Positions 26,764 to 34,445 of a stretch of 64,000 nt of DNA are shown here, piece after piece. The position numbers and the translations under genes are program-made. The first letter of the stretch is position 1. Every line of letters starts with the position of its first letter. Origin of the DNA: Paenibacillus sp. Root444D2 (GTDB lineage Bacteria > Bacillota > Bacilli > Paenibacillales > NBRC-103111); the NCBI RefSeq assembly GCF_001426375.1, contig NZ_LMEO01000034.1:402287-466286 (forward strand), given 5' to 3'. The notes under the pieces are model-generated. The model did no database searches. It was not told the origin of the DNA and saw only the letters and a program-made list of their open reading frames with translations.

Positions 26764-26807
26764 AAAAAATAGGCCTCTAAGCAAATTTGCTCAGGGGTCT
26801 AGTTTTT
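26764..26807. terminator. Terminator of the ars operon
   Basis: An interrupted stem (TAGACCCCTGAGCAAA with TTTGCTTAGAGGCCTA read on the minus strand) is followed by a T-tract. It ends the minus-strand ars transcript 6 bases after the phosphatase stop. Confidence 0.75.
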
Positions 26808-26812
26808 ATGGT

Positions 26813-27247
26813 TTATTTATTAAATAGTTTCTCAAGAGCCTCACGTTGAGGGGCTCTAACATTCACGACTGGACGAATGCTTTGAGCTATTTTCTCCGCT
26901 TCTTCGATGGTCTGGCTTTTGCCCAATGAGATCAAAGTCCCGATAGCTACAGCTCCGGTACGGCCTTTGCCTCCGCCACAGTGAAAGCCAACCTTTTTAC
27001 CACTGTTATAAGCCTCTATAACGTGATCGATTGCTTGCTGAAAGAGCTGATCCTGTGGTACTTCGGCGTTGTCTCCAAGGGGGACTTGAATCCATTCGAC
27101 GTTACCGGCTGGGAAAGCACACTCCGTGGCTTCTCCGCGTAGATCAACAATCACTTCAACGTTCTCGTTCTTGATCATGTCCTCAACGTCAGAGGCACCG
27201 CCAAAGAAGATTTTATCTTCGATTAAGGCTTGGTAATTTTTTGGCAT
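26813..27247 (-). CDS. Cysteine-based (CX5R) dual-specificity-type phosphatase in the ars operon
   Basis: A 144-residue protein with the phosphatase P-loop HCGGGKGRTG (Cys90, Arg96) and an upstream general-acid region. The N-terminal EDKIFFGGASDVEDM and DLRGEA resemble the DSP/DUF442-like small phosphatases. It is the last gene of the ars operon; the ATG follows AAGGAGGG just after the 53-residue gene. It could dephosphorylate a protein or small molecule. Arsenate mimics phosphate, so a role as a second arsenate-handling enzyme is possible but unproven. Confidence 0.85.
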   Translation of the reverse strand: MPKNYQALIEDKIFFGGASDVEDMIKNENVEVIVDLRGEATECAFPAGNVEWIQVPLGDNAEVPQDQLFQQAIDHVIEAYNSGKKVGFHCGGGKGRTGAVAIGTLISLGKSQTIEEAEKIAQSIRPVVNVRAPQREALEKLFNK

Positions 27248-27260
27248 GGATATGCCCTCC

Positions 27261-27422
27261 TTATTTTTTCTTAAATGGCATGAATTCTATAGTTGCCTTT
27301 ACAGGTGCGGACGGTGGCGCACAGCATAATGAGGCATCCAAAGGCTCTCCCGCGGATTCAAACTCGGAATCCTCCTTGTGAAGATCGGAACAATTCACCG
27401 CGACGTGCATTCTTTTGATCAT
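27261..27422 (-). CDS. Small three-cysteine protein of the ars operon (new call)
   Basis: A 53-residue protein read on the minus strand between arsC and the phosphatase gene. The ATG follows the arsC stop by one base (TAAGATG), with AGAAGG as ribosome binding site, and the stop lies 13 bases before the next start. It has Cys11 and the pair Cys33-Cys34 (SLCCAPPSAP), an acidic middle and a basic KKK end. It has no membrane segment. I know no family for it. Three thiols are the usual ligand set for As(III), so a chaperone or sequestering role is a reasonable inference. Reality as a gene rests on operon packing and initiation signals. Confidence 0.72.
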   Translation of the reverse strand: MIKRMHVAVNCSDLHKEDSEFESAGEPLDASLCCAPPSAPVKATIEFMPFKKK

Positions 27423-27423
27423 C

Positions 27424-27846
27424 TTAGTTACCTTCTTTTACGAACTGCCCAATACGGGCTTTAATGGCATCGCGAACCTCGCGGAATTTGGCAGTAATTT
27501 CTTCTTCAGTTCCTGTTGCTTTGGCCGGGTCATCGAAGCCCCAGTGCCATCTTTCTGCTTTATCATTACGCACAACTGGGCAGTTGTCATTGGCGTGACC
27601 ACACAATGTAATGATGTAATCCGCTTGACTCAAAATTTCAGGGTCAATCACATCAGAGGTATGAGTAGAGATATCAATGCCATCTTCCTTCATCGTGGCA
27701 ACTGCTCTTGGGTTTAATCCGTGAGCCTCCAGACCGGCACTCTTCACTTCATATTTGTCACTTCCCAAAGCTTTCAAATACCCATCTGCGATTTGACTGC
27801 GGCAAGAATTTCCCGTGCATAGAAAATATACGATTTTTTTGTCCAT
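27424..27846 (-). CDS. arsC: Arsenate reductase, thioredoxin-coupled
   Basis: A 140-residue enzyme of the low-molecular-weight phosphatase fold that reduces arsenate to arsenite. The P-loop CTGNSCRS gives Cys10 and Cys15. The redox pair Cys82 and Cys89 ([10 protein letters not shown]) is placed as in the S. aureus/B. subtilis enzymes, which are recycled by thioredoxin. I chose the ATG at 27846, 9 bases after AGGAG; the upstream ATG at 27855 is too close to it. It lies between arsB and the small three-cysteine gene in one operon. Confidence 0.95.
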   Translation of the reverse strand: MDKKIVYFLCTGNSCRSQIADGYLKALGSDKYEVKSAGLEAHGLNPRAVATMKEDGIDISTHTSDVIDPEILSQADYIITLCGHANDNCPVVRNDKAERWHWGFDDPAKATGTEEEITAKFREVRDAIKARIGQFVKEGN

Positions 27847-27870
27847 ACGGAACATCTCCTTATAGGTCGA

Positions 27871-29163
27871 TTATGAAACTACGTTTAACCATAGGTACAG
27901 ACCAATTAACGTGATTAACAATGTTGGGATCGTAAGGATGACGCCTATTTTAAAATAGTACCCCCAGGTGATTTTCACACCTTTTTTGGATAGGACATGG
28001 AGCCATAATAAAGTCGCGAGCGAGCCGATTGGAGTGATTTTAGGCCCTAAATTGGAGCCTATGACATTGGCATAGATGAGAGCTTCACGAATGATTCCCA
28101 CTGTTTGAGTGCCCTTGATTGCTAGCGCATCAATCATTACCGTCGGCATGTTATTCATAACAGAGGAAAGTATAGCGGCTAGGAAACCCATCCCTATGGT
28201 GGCAAGGAACAATCCTTGACCTGAAATGATTTCAATTAGTTCTCCAAGAGCATTGGTTAAGCCAGCGTTCTTTAATCCATAAACAACTACGTACATGCCG
28301 ATTGAAAAAATCACGACAGCCCATGGCGCATCTTTGATGATTTTTTTGGTTTGGATCACCTTGCTCGATCGGGCAATCAGAATGAAGTTAAGTGCAGCGA
28401 CCCCGGCTATAATGGAAACAGGAATTTTAATAAAACCACTGATTAGGTAAGCAGCTACTAGGATCCCAAGAATGACCCAAGATAATCGAAATAGCTGAAT
28501 ATCCTTAATCGCTTCAGAAGGACGCTTAAGCTGAGTGATATCGTAGTTTTGAGGAATGTCTTTTCTAAAATACAGGAACAGCACAAGCAAACTGGCAGCT
28601 AATGAGATTAGACTTGTAATAAACATTCGGCTAGCATAAGTGACAAAATCAATACCGAAAAAGTCAGCCGATACGATGTTCACCAAGTTGCTCACAACAA
28701 AAGGAAGGGATGTCGTATCCGCTATAAAACCACTGGCCATAATGAACGGCAGAATCATTTTATCCGGGAATTTCAAGGCACGAACCATAGCTAGAACAAT
28801 TGGCGTTAGAATTAGCGCGGCGCCATCATTAGAGAATAGTGCAGCAACAGCTGACCCGAGCAGGATAACATAGACGAACATGACCTTCCCGTTCCCTTTG
28901 GCAATTCGTGCCATATGAAGGGCAGACCATTCAAAGAATCCAATGTTGTCTAAGATGAGGGAGATTAGAATAATAGCGACAAAAGTCAAAGTCGCATTCC
29001 ATACAATGCCTGTCACAGTAACGACGTCATTTAGAGAAACAACCTGAAAGAGGAGTGCCAGAATGGCACCTGCTGATGCGGACCATCCAATATTCAGCCC
29101 TCTAGGCTGCCAAATAACGAAGGTCAGTGTAAGTAAAAAGATGATAAGTGCTAAGTAAACCAT
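27871..29163 (-). CDS. arsB: Arsenite efflux permease, ArsB type
   Basis: A 430-residue membrane protein with about 11-12 hydrophobic segments. Family motifs are [17 protein letters not shown] near the N-terminus, [16 protein letters not shown] at about 108-123 and [11 protein letters not shown] at about 330-340, with the inverted-repeat half-site pattern of the ion-transporter superfamily. It exports arsenite. No arsA ATPase gene is present, so it probably works as a secondary transporter driven by the membrane potential. It follows arsR by 36 bp on the same strand. Confidence 0.95.
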   Translation of the reverse strand: MVYLALIIFLLTLTFVIWQPRGLNIGWSASAGAILALLFQVVSLNDVVTVTGIVWNATLTFVAIILISLILDNIGFFEWSALHMARIAKGNGKVMFVYVILLGSAVAALFSNDGAALILTPIVLAMVRALKFPDKMILPFIMASGFIADTTSLPFVVSNLVNIVSADFFGIDFVTYASRMFITSLISLAASLLVLFLYFRKDIPQNYDITQLKRPSEAIKDIQLFRLSWVILGILVAAYLISGFIKIPVSIIAGVAALNFILIARSSKVIQTKKIIKDAPWAVVIFSIGMYVVVYGLKNAGLTNALGELIEIISGQGLFLATIGMGFLAAILSSVMNNMPTVMIDALAIKGTQTVGIIREALIYANVIGSNLGPKITPIGSLATLLWLHVLSKKGVKITWGYYFKIGVILTIPTLLITLIGLYLWLNVVS

Positions 29164-29199
29164 GTATTACTCTTAAACCTCCTAAGTTGTAAGTATCTG

Positions 29200-29523
29200 C
29201 TAGTCGCAGCAATCCAATTGTTCACAAGATATGATATCTACCTTTTCTTTTTGAGAAGGCAAATATTGAAATAATACATGCAAATAGGGCTTATCGTCAA
29301 TGTTTAATGAGTAATATACCCATTGCCCCTTCTTGGCTTCCTTAACCAAGCCGCCGTCCTTCAATTTCCGCATATGTTGGCTCACATTAGGCTGGCTGGT
29401 ATTCATGATTTCCACGATTTCGTACACACAAAGCTCACGTTCCTTAAGAAGCGAAAGAATCGTGAGCCGCATTTTATCCCCCAACAGCTTGCAAACGTCC
29501 GCGACTTTATCTATTTCAACCAA
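29200..29523 (-). CDS. arsR: ArsR-family arsenic-responsive repressor
   Basis: A 107-residue winged-helix repressor. A TTG start after AAGGGGG (7-base gap) is more likely than the longer frame from 29556, which overlaps the promoter region. The DNA-recognition helix is TSQPNVSQHMRKLKDGG. The classical As(III) site ELCVCDL is replaced by ELCVYEI, so only one Cys remains there. A C-terminal SCEQLDCCD tail adds three cysteines and may be the actual sensor site. First gene of the ars operon. Confidence 0.92.
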   Translation of the reverse strand: MVEIDKVADVCKLLGDKMRLTILSLLKERELCVYEIVEIMNTSQPNVSQHMRKLKDGGLVKEAKKGQWVYYSLNIDDKPYLHVLFQYLPSQKEKVDIISCEQLDCCD

Positions 29524-29589
29524 AGCTGCACCCCCTTCGTAAGGTGTAAAGTACAAAAAAATTCTTTGTCATTTTCTCAATTTCGGTTT

Positions 29590-29624
29590 CATTTGTCAAT
29601 GCTTATATAATTATTTAATTATAT
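29590..29624 (-). promoter_or_regulatory. ars promoter with palindromic operator
   Basis: On the minus strand TTGACA lies at about 29593-29598, and just upstream is a perfect 9-2-9 inverted repeat (ATATAATTA, two bases, TAATTATAT) at 29605-29624. This is a likely ArsR binding site controlling arsR and the downstream genes. Confidence 0.6.
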
Positions 29625-29699
29625 AGTGGAAGTGAGTGTTTATTCTATTTTAAGGAAGGAGGATGAATTGGTTTCTTGTGAGGCTAGTTTTTATCGGCT

Positions 29700-29900
29700 T
29701 TATGCACGGAAGTTGTACAGTGTACAACAATCTCTCTACTTTCTTCTCAATATGCTGTAGATGTTGCAGTTTGTACAACAATTTAGCCATATTTCATGCT
29801 ATGGAGCTATTTCTTGGAGTAAATGGTGTATTTTCTGCAACAATTTTGAAAATAGCGCGGATTTGCTTGCTTTTGTTGTACAAAGTACAACATGTCTAGG
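29700..29900. repeat. Phased hairpin element, TGTTGYA family (locus 2)
   Basis: Four 19-bp palindromes of the TGTTGYA-N5-TRYAACA family start at 29711, 29762, 29824 and 29874 (spacing 51, 62, 50). The flanks differ from those of the copies at 26.4 and 42.7 kb. It fills the gap between the ars promoter and the ligase gene. The 78-residue frame across it is not a credible gene. Confidence 0.88.
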
Positions 29901-30055
29901 GGTAGACACTATTAGCTGATAGCAACTAGTAGATAACGGGCGTAAGGTTGATCATTTTATGATTTTAATCTAAAGGCGGACGTAGTCTTAGCTTGGTTTG
30001 TTCTTTTTTAATAATGGCAACAATGAAGAGAACATATCAAACATGGGAGAACCAC

Positions 30056-31003
30056 ATGGAACTTAAGCCCGTATTTCCTTTCGAGCCGATCAGCACGGAA
30101 ACGATTCCAACATCCGATAATTGGGTGGCACAAATCAAGTGGGACGGCGTCAGAATGCTAACCTATTTTGATGGAAATGATGTTCGTTTAGTGAATCGCA
30201 GATGTAATGACCGAACCAAACAGTACCCCGAGCTGCTAGAAATAAAAACATATTGTTCGGCTTCTTCTGTCATCTTAGACGGGGAAATCATAGCATTTGA
30301 TCAAAAAAAGCCTGCCTTTCACGAGATTATGAAGAGGGAATCTTTACGGAAAAGCCAAAGCATAGATAGAGCCATCACACAGACGCCTATTACATATATG
30401 ATTTTTGATATCCTCATGTACAATGGCAAGTGGGTCGTGGATAAGCCATTATCCGAGCGACAGAAGATACTTCACGAAGTGATTACACCTTTGCCTCAAT
30501 TTCAAATTACGCAAAATATTGCGGATGGAAACAAACTCTTTGATGTTATGAAGGAGCACGGCATGGAGGGGGTTGTATGTAAGGACCTCAACAGTACTTA
30601 TGCTATTGGGGGAAAAGACAGCCGTTGGGTGAAGAAGAAGATTTTCCGAGACCTATTTGCTGTGATTGGCGGGGTAACGGTTAGGGCGGGTGTTGTCAAT
30701 GCGATAATGCTTGGGTTATACGACAAAGATGGCCATTTTATTTATATAGGTCACGCCGGCACTGGGAAATTAAGCAGAGAAGATTGGCGTCAATTGACGA
30801 AGATCGTTGAACCGATGACGAGGTCACAAAAGCCATTTATTAACGAGCCTGAACGGAGCAAAGAAGCCATTTGGATTGAACCCAAGTTAACGGCGAAAAT
30901 CCAATTTCTTGAATGGACTCCCCACGGGACGATGAGGCATCCCAGCATTCAAGCCTTTGTTCAAATGGATAAAGCGGATTGCACCTTTGCACAGAATATG
31001 TAG
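30056..31003 (+). CDS. ATP-dependent DNA ligase (NHEJ, LigD ligase-like)
   Basis: A 315-residue ligase. The adenylation motif is QIKWDGVRM with catalytic Lys28. Further motifs are VILDGEIIAF, MIFDILMYNGKW, MEGVVCKD, and SRWVKKKIFRD, and an OB domain at the C-terminus contains FIYIGHAGTG. I chose the ATG at 30056 with GGGAGA upstream; the longer frame begins at a TTG without a ribosome binding site. It is convergent with ku and should seal double-strand breaks in spores or stationary cells. The matching polymerase domain is encoded separately at about 15 kb. Confidence 0.93.
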   Translation: MELKPVFPFEPISTETIPTSDNWVAQIKWDGVRMLTYFDGNDVRLVNRRCNDRTKQYPELLEIKTYCSASSVILDGEIIAFDQKKPAFHEIMKRESLRKSQSIDRAITQTPITYMIFDILMYNGKWVVDKPLSERQKILHEVITPLPQFQITQNIADGNKLFDVMKEHGMEGVVCKDLNSTYAIGGKDSRWVKKKIFRDLFAVIGGVTVRAGVVNAIMLGLYDKDGHFIYIGHAGTGKLSREDWRQLTKIVEPMTRSQKPFINEPERSKEAIWIEPKLTAKIQFLEWTPHGTMRHPSIQAFVQMDKADCTFAQNM

Positions 31004-31026
31004 ATGATAAAAAACAGAATAAAGCA

Positions 31027-31067
31027 AAAGCGCTAATCCTTGAATCTCAAGAATCAGCGCTTTATTT
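31027..31067. terminator. Bidirectional terminator
   Basis: AAAGCGCT at 31027-31034 pairs with AGCGCTTT at 31056-31063. It lies between the convergent ligase and ku genes. Confidence 0.8.
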
Positions 31068-31082
31068 GCGTCCTATTCACCT

Positions 31083-31952
31083 TCACGTTACCGGTTCTTT
31101 GACTTTTTTGGCTCTCGGTTTCGCTTTCGGCTTCTTGACCTCAGTGACACTGGCGTCCTCACCTAAAGTTACTTTTTCGTCCGTCGATTTCGTGGCGTCA
31201 AGGCTAGCTTGCAGCGCGGCCATGAGATCAATAACGCTCGTTTTCTGAAGCGCAGGCGCCGATTGGACTTCTTCCCCAGCCACCTTATGTTCGATTGCTT
31301 CGAGCAAGCGGCCGCGGTATTCATCTTTATACTTCTCAGGTTCAAAAGGTGTCGATAGCTGGCTGATGAGCATCTTCGCCATTTCCATTTCACGCTCGTT
31401 CACGGTGACTTTCTCGGGAAGGTTGGGGACTTGAGAAATCGGACGAATCTCATCCGGGTAAAAGATAGTTTCCATAGCGAGGCAGTTCTCGATAACTCGA
31501 ATGGCGGCTAGTGAGCTCTTGGAGCGGATCGAGACTTTGGCGATGCCGATTTTGCCGGTTTGACGCATGGAATCCAGCAGCAAATGATAGGCGCCAGACC
31601 CTGTATCTCCAGGCCCAAGATAGTAAGTCTTTTGAAAATAAACCGGATCAATATCTGTCAAGTTGACGAAATCCAGAATTTTGATCTCTTTATTCGCTTC
31701 GCCTGAGATATTTTCCAATTCATCCTTCTCAAAAATAACGAAACGTCCAGGTTCATACTCATATCCCTTGGAAATTTCCTCCCACTCTACTTCCTTCTCA
31801 CAAGTCTGGCATTTACGTACATAGGAGAGTGGTGTAATACAAGTTTTATGTATATAACGCATTGAGATATCTTTATCTTCCGTAGCCGAAAACATTTTCA
31901 CAGGCACATGAACAAGTCCGAAGCTAATCGCGCCTTTCCAAACCGTATGCAT
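31083..31952 (-). CDS. ku: DNA end-binding protein Ku
   Basis: A 289-residue bacterial Ku homologue that rings broken DNA ends and recruits the NHEJ ligase. The start MHTVWKGAISFGLVHVPVKM and the KTCITPLSYVRKCQTCEKEVEWEE region are typical. The basic, Lys/Pro/Ala-rich C-tail (last about 25 residues) is the extended DNA-binding tail. I chose the ATG at 31952, which follows GGGGAGG; an upstream ATG at 31970 overlaps that site. It is convergent with the ligase gene. Confidence 0.95.
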   Translation of the reverse strand: MHTVWKGAISFGLVHVPVKMFSATEDKDISMRYIHKTCITPLSYVRKCQTCEKEVEWEEISKGYEYEPGRFVIFEKDELENISGEANKEIKILDFVNLTDIDPVYFQKTYYLGPGDTGSGAYHLLLDSMRQTGKIGIAKVSIRSKSSLAAIRVIENCLAMETIFYPDEIRPISQVPNLPEKVTVNEREMEMAKMLISQLSTPFEPEKYKDEYRGRLLEAIEHKVAGEEVQSAPALQKTSVIDLMAALQASLDATKSTDEKVTLGEDASVTEVKKPKAKPRAKKVKEPVT

Positions 31953-32111
31953 CTTATGATTCCTCCCCAATAATCGTGATTGTACTAGTATTCTCTTGAT
32001 TTAATTCCTTTATACGGTAGGGATTTAAGAGAATGGATTACCTCGATAGTGGGTACTTTAAAAGCGAAAGTTGATCAACATGAGCTAATCTAAGCTAAGG
32101 AGGGATTACGG

Positions 32112-32297
32112 ATGGCACAAGATTCAAATGCATTCCAAGATACGATCAATGAAGGCAAAGATGATCATTTCATGGACATTGATCGCATGATTAATGAAGG
32201 CTTGGGAGGCGGTAACGTCACCATGCACAATGGATTAATCGAATCCACGACAACGGATACGATGGATCATCCGGAATCCGTATTGGATGAGCCATGA
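32112..32297 (+). CDS. Small acidic hypothetical protein
   Basis: A 61-residue acidic protein rich in Asp, Asn, Gly and Thr, with no membrane segment or cysteine. The ATG follows GGAGGG with good spacing. Its stop overlaps the sspH start (ATGA), so the two genes are translationally coupled. I do not recognise the family. Coupling to a spore gene suggests expression in the forespore (inference). Confidence 0.75.
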   Translation: MAQDSNAFQDTINEGKDDHFMDIDRMINEGLGGGNVTMHNGLIESTTTDTMDHPESVLDEP

Positions 32298-32476
32298 ACA
32301 TTCATCGCGCTCAAGAAATTTTAGCCGCAGATGAGAAGATTCACGTCGAGTTAAACGGCCTCCCTGTCTGGATCGACAGTGTGGATTCTGGCAAAGCAGT
32401 TGCCAAAGTTCATGCAGAAGAAAACCCTGCAGATACTCGGGTCGTTGCGGTTCAAGAGTTAGAAGAGGTCCATTAG
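32294..32476 (+). CDS. sspH: H-type small acid-soluble spore protein
   Basis: A 60-residue minor spore protein. The start MNIHRAQEIL, the central VELNGLPVWIDSVD and the acidic C-terminus match the SspH family (59-60 residues in bacilli). It is made in the forespore and degraded at germination; its exact role is unknown. It overlaps the upstream small gene by 4 bp, and a terminator follows immediately. Confidence 0.85.
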   Translation: MNIHRAQEILAADEKIHVELNGLPVWIDSVDSGKAVAKVHAEENPADTRVVAVQELEEVH

Positions 32477-32492
32477 TGGATGTGAAAGAACA

Positions 32493-32530
32493 GCAAAGCC
32501 TGCTCCGAGTCATTTCGGGGCGGGCTTTTT
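32493..32530 (+). terminator. Rho-independent terminator after sspH
   Basis: AAAGCCTGCTCCGA pairs with TTCGGGGCGGGCTTT, followed by TT. It lies inside the long open frame upstream of tsaE, which argues for the shorter tsaE start. Confidence 0.8.
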
Positions 32531-32613
32531 CAATTACAGAGTTGATGTTGCCTACTAGCGAGGACTATAATAAGAGCAGCACGCGCAAACGGAAAGAAAG
32601 GGATGAGATTTAC

Positions 32614-33096
32614 TTGCCTCAATCCACATTTACGTATAACTCCCGGCATGAGGAAGATACCGATAAACTGGGGAGATTGCTGGCCGCTAATTTGCAGCCT
32701 GGAACGGTCTTTACACTAGATGGCGATCTGGGTGCGGGAAAAACGAGGTTTTCGCAAGGCTTTGCCAGAGCGATGGGAATTACCGAAACCGTCAACTCGC
32801 CTACATTTACCATTATCAAAGAATATGAGGGAGCTGAGCTTCCTTTCTACCATATGGATATGTACCGCATTTCCCAAGAGGAAGCGGATGAATTAGGGCT
32901 CGACGATTACTTTTATGGAGCGGGCGTTACGCTGATCGAATGGTCAAGCTTAATTGAAGACCTTCTACCGACAGAGCGACTAGCTATCACGATTGTCCAA
33001 AAAGATGATCAAACCAGAGTATTTCACCTGACTCCGTACGGAGACACGTATCAGAGCTGGTGTGTACAAATGAAGGAGAACGGACATTTACAATGA
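32614..33096 (+). CDS. tsaE: tRNA threonylcarbamoyladenosine biosynthesis ATPase TsaE
   Basis: A 160-residue P-loop ATPase that drives the TsaB-TsaD cycle of t6A synthesis at tRNA position 37. Walker A is DGDLGAGKT (about 36-44), followed by SPTFTIIKEYEG and HMDMYRI. I chose a TTG at 32614, 8-11 bases after AAAGGGATGAG. The full open frame from 32476 would read through the sspH terminator and give an overlong protein. It overlaps tsaB by ATGA. It corresponds to ydiB of B. subtilis. Confidence 0.9.
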   Translation: MPQSTFTYNSRHEEDTDKLGRLLAANLQPGTVFTLDGDLGAGKTRFSQGFARAMGITETVNSPTFTIIKEYEGAELPFYHMDMYRISQEEADELGLDDYFYGAGVTLIEWSSLIEDLLPTERLAITIVQKDDQTRVFHLTPYGDTYQSWCVQMKENGHLQ

Positions 33097-33917
33097 CAGA
33101 ACGGACAATGAATTTAGGACGATGCTTAGCCATCGATACCTCAACATCTGCAATGACAGTTGCTATTTTGGAAAATGGCGCCATGCTGGGCGAGGTCAGC
33201 TCCCACGCTGAACGGAATCACTCGATCGGGCTTCTTCCCCATATTCAAGATTTGCTTGCGAGTTTACATCTCAAACCCAAGGACCTTCAATCGGTCGCTG
33301 TGGGCCAAGGCCCCGGTTCCTATACAGGGGTTCGTATTGCCGTGTCTGTTGCCAAAACATTCGCATGGTCGTTAGGTCTGGATCTTATTGGTGTGTCCAG
33401 CTTAGAAGCAATGGCACTTGGCGGTGCTATGAAGGAGCAGAGCGCGACCGGAAATGGGCCAACTTGGGTGGTTCCGCTCATGGATGGCAGGAGAAAGCAG
33501 GCTTTTACAGCCGTTTATGCCTATGAGGGTGCTTCCCCCATGACAGCTAGTGGAGAGTTAGAAGCAAGCTGGCAAGAAGTACTGCCTGATGGCATTCGCG
33601 TTATTGGATCTTGGACGGAGCAAATCGTTAAACAAGCAGCCTCATCTTCGCAAGGACAAAGGCCACAAGAGATTCTGTTTGTGGGTGAAAACGAGGGCTT
33701 CATGGCAGAGCTTGAACAATTCGCACGGGATTGGGACGGAGTCGTTCGTATCCTTTCCTATGGCATTGAAGCGGAATATATCGGGAGACTAGCCTATCCG
33801 AGGTTGGCCAAAGGGGAGAAGGCAGATGTGCATACATTTGTCCCCAACTACACCAGACTTCCGGAAGCCGAAGCCAATTTACTGGCCGGGATTAAGACGA
33901 AGAAAGGGGATCATTGA
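33093..33917 (+). CDS. tsaB: t6A biosynthesis protein TsaB
   Basis: A 274-residue ASKHA-fold protein, the inactive partner that dimerises with TsaD. The N-terminal AIDTSTSAMTVAIL and VAVGQGPGSYTGVRIAVSVAK are diagnostic. The ATG at 33093 overlaps the tsaE stop by 4 bp; further ATGs at 33108 are alternatives. It overlaps rimI by one base. It corresponds to ydiC/yeaZ. Confidence 0.93.
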   Translation: MTERTMNLGRCLAIDTSTSAMTVAILENGAMLGEVSSHAERNHSIGLLPHIQDLLASLHLKPKDLQSVAVGQGPGSYTGVRIAVSVAKTFAWSLGLDLIGVSSLEAMALGGAMKEQSATGNGPTWVVPLMDGRRKQAFTAVYAYEGASPMTASGELEASWQEVLPDGIRVIGSWTEQIVKQAASSSQGQRPQEILFVGENEGFMAELEQFARDWDGVVRILSYGIEAEYIGRLAYPRLAKGEKADVHTFVPNYTRLPEAEANLLAGIKTKKGDH

Positions 33918-34423
33918 TGATGGAGCAGCGACAACCGCAAACAACCGAAAACTCGTTGGTGTTCCGTTCCATGCGAATGGAAGACATCCCTTATATTTGT
34001 GAAATTGAACAAGAAGCATTCACGACGCCTTGGACAAAAGGTGCATTCGAAAATGAATTAACGAACAATCAGTTCGCTCATTATATGATTATGGATATCG
34101 AAGGTGAGGTCGCCGGGTATGGCGGCATGTGGCTTATCATGGAAGAGGCGCATGTCACGAATGTGGCAGTTCGGGATACGTATAGAGGACGTAAGCTAGG
34201 GGAACGTTTGCTTCGGGAGCTGATGAAAACAGCTGCTTTTTTAGGGGCTATTCGGATGACACTTGAGGTGCGAGCCTCGAACTATGTTGCGCAAAATTTG
34301 TACGAAAAAGTCGGTTTCCGCTCTGTTGGCGTGCGTAGAGGATATTACACGGATAATCGCGAGGATGCTGTCATTATGTGGGCAGACTTGCCTAAGAGAA
34401 GAAAGGATAGTCTCGGGGACTGA
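33917..34423 (+). CDS. rimI: Ribosomal protein S18-alanine N-acetyltransferase
   Basis: A 168-residue GNAT acetyltransferase. The acetyl-CoA binding region is VAVRDTYRGRKLGERLL, and the family ending ASNYVAQNLYEKVGFRSVGVRRGYY is clear. It begins on the last base of the tsaB stop, with GGGGA upstream; the second ATG at 33920 is an alternative start. It is ydiD in B. subtilis and keeps the tsaE-tsaB-rimI-tsaD order. Confidence 0.93.
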   Translation: MMEQRQPQTTENSLVFRSMRMEDIPYICEIEQEAFTTPWTKGAFENELTNNQFAHYMIMDIEGEVAGYGGMWLIMEEAHVTNVAVRDTYRGRKLGERLLRELMKTAAFLGAIRMTLEVRASNYVAQNLYEKVGFRSVGVRRGYYTDNREDAVIMWADLPKRRKDSLGD

Positions 34424-34445
34424 GGCTTTCGGATAGGTGACGAAT

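Noticed and set aside
29663..29899. 78-residue plus-strand frame
   Set aside because: It lies wholly in the TGTTGYA hairpin element; composition follows the repeat. No family is recognisable.
32476..32613. Long N-terminal extension of TsaE
   Set aside because: It would start at the sspH stop and translate through a terminator; homologous proteins begin near the TTG at 32614.
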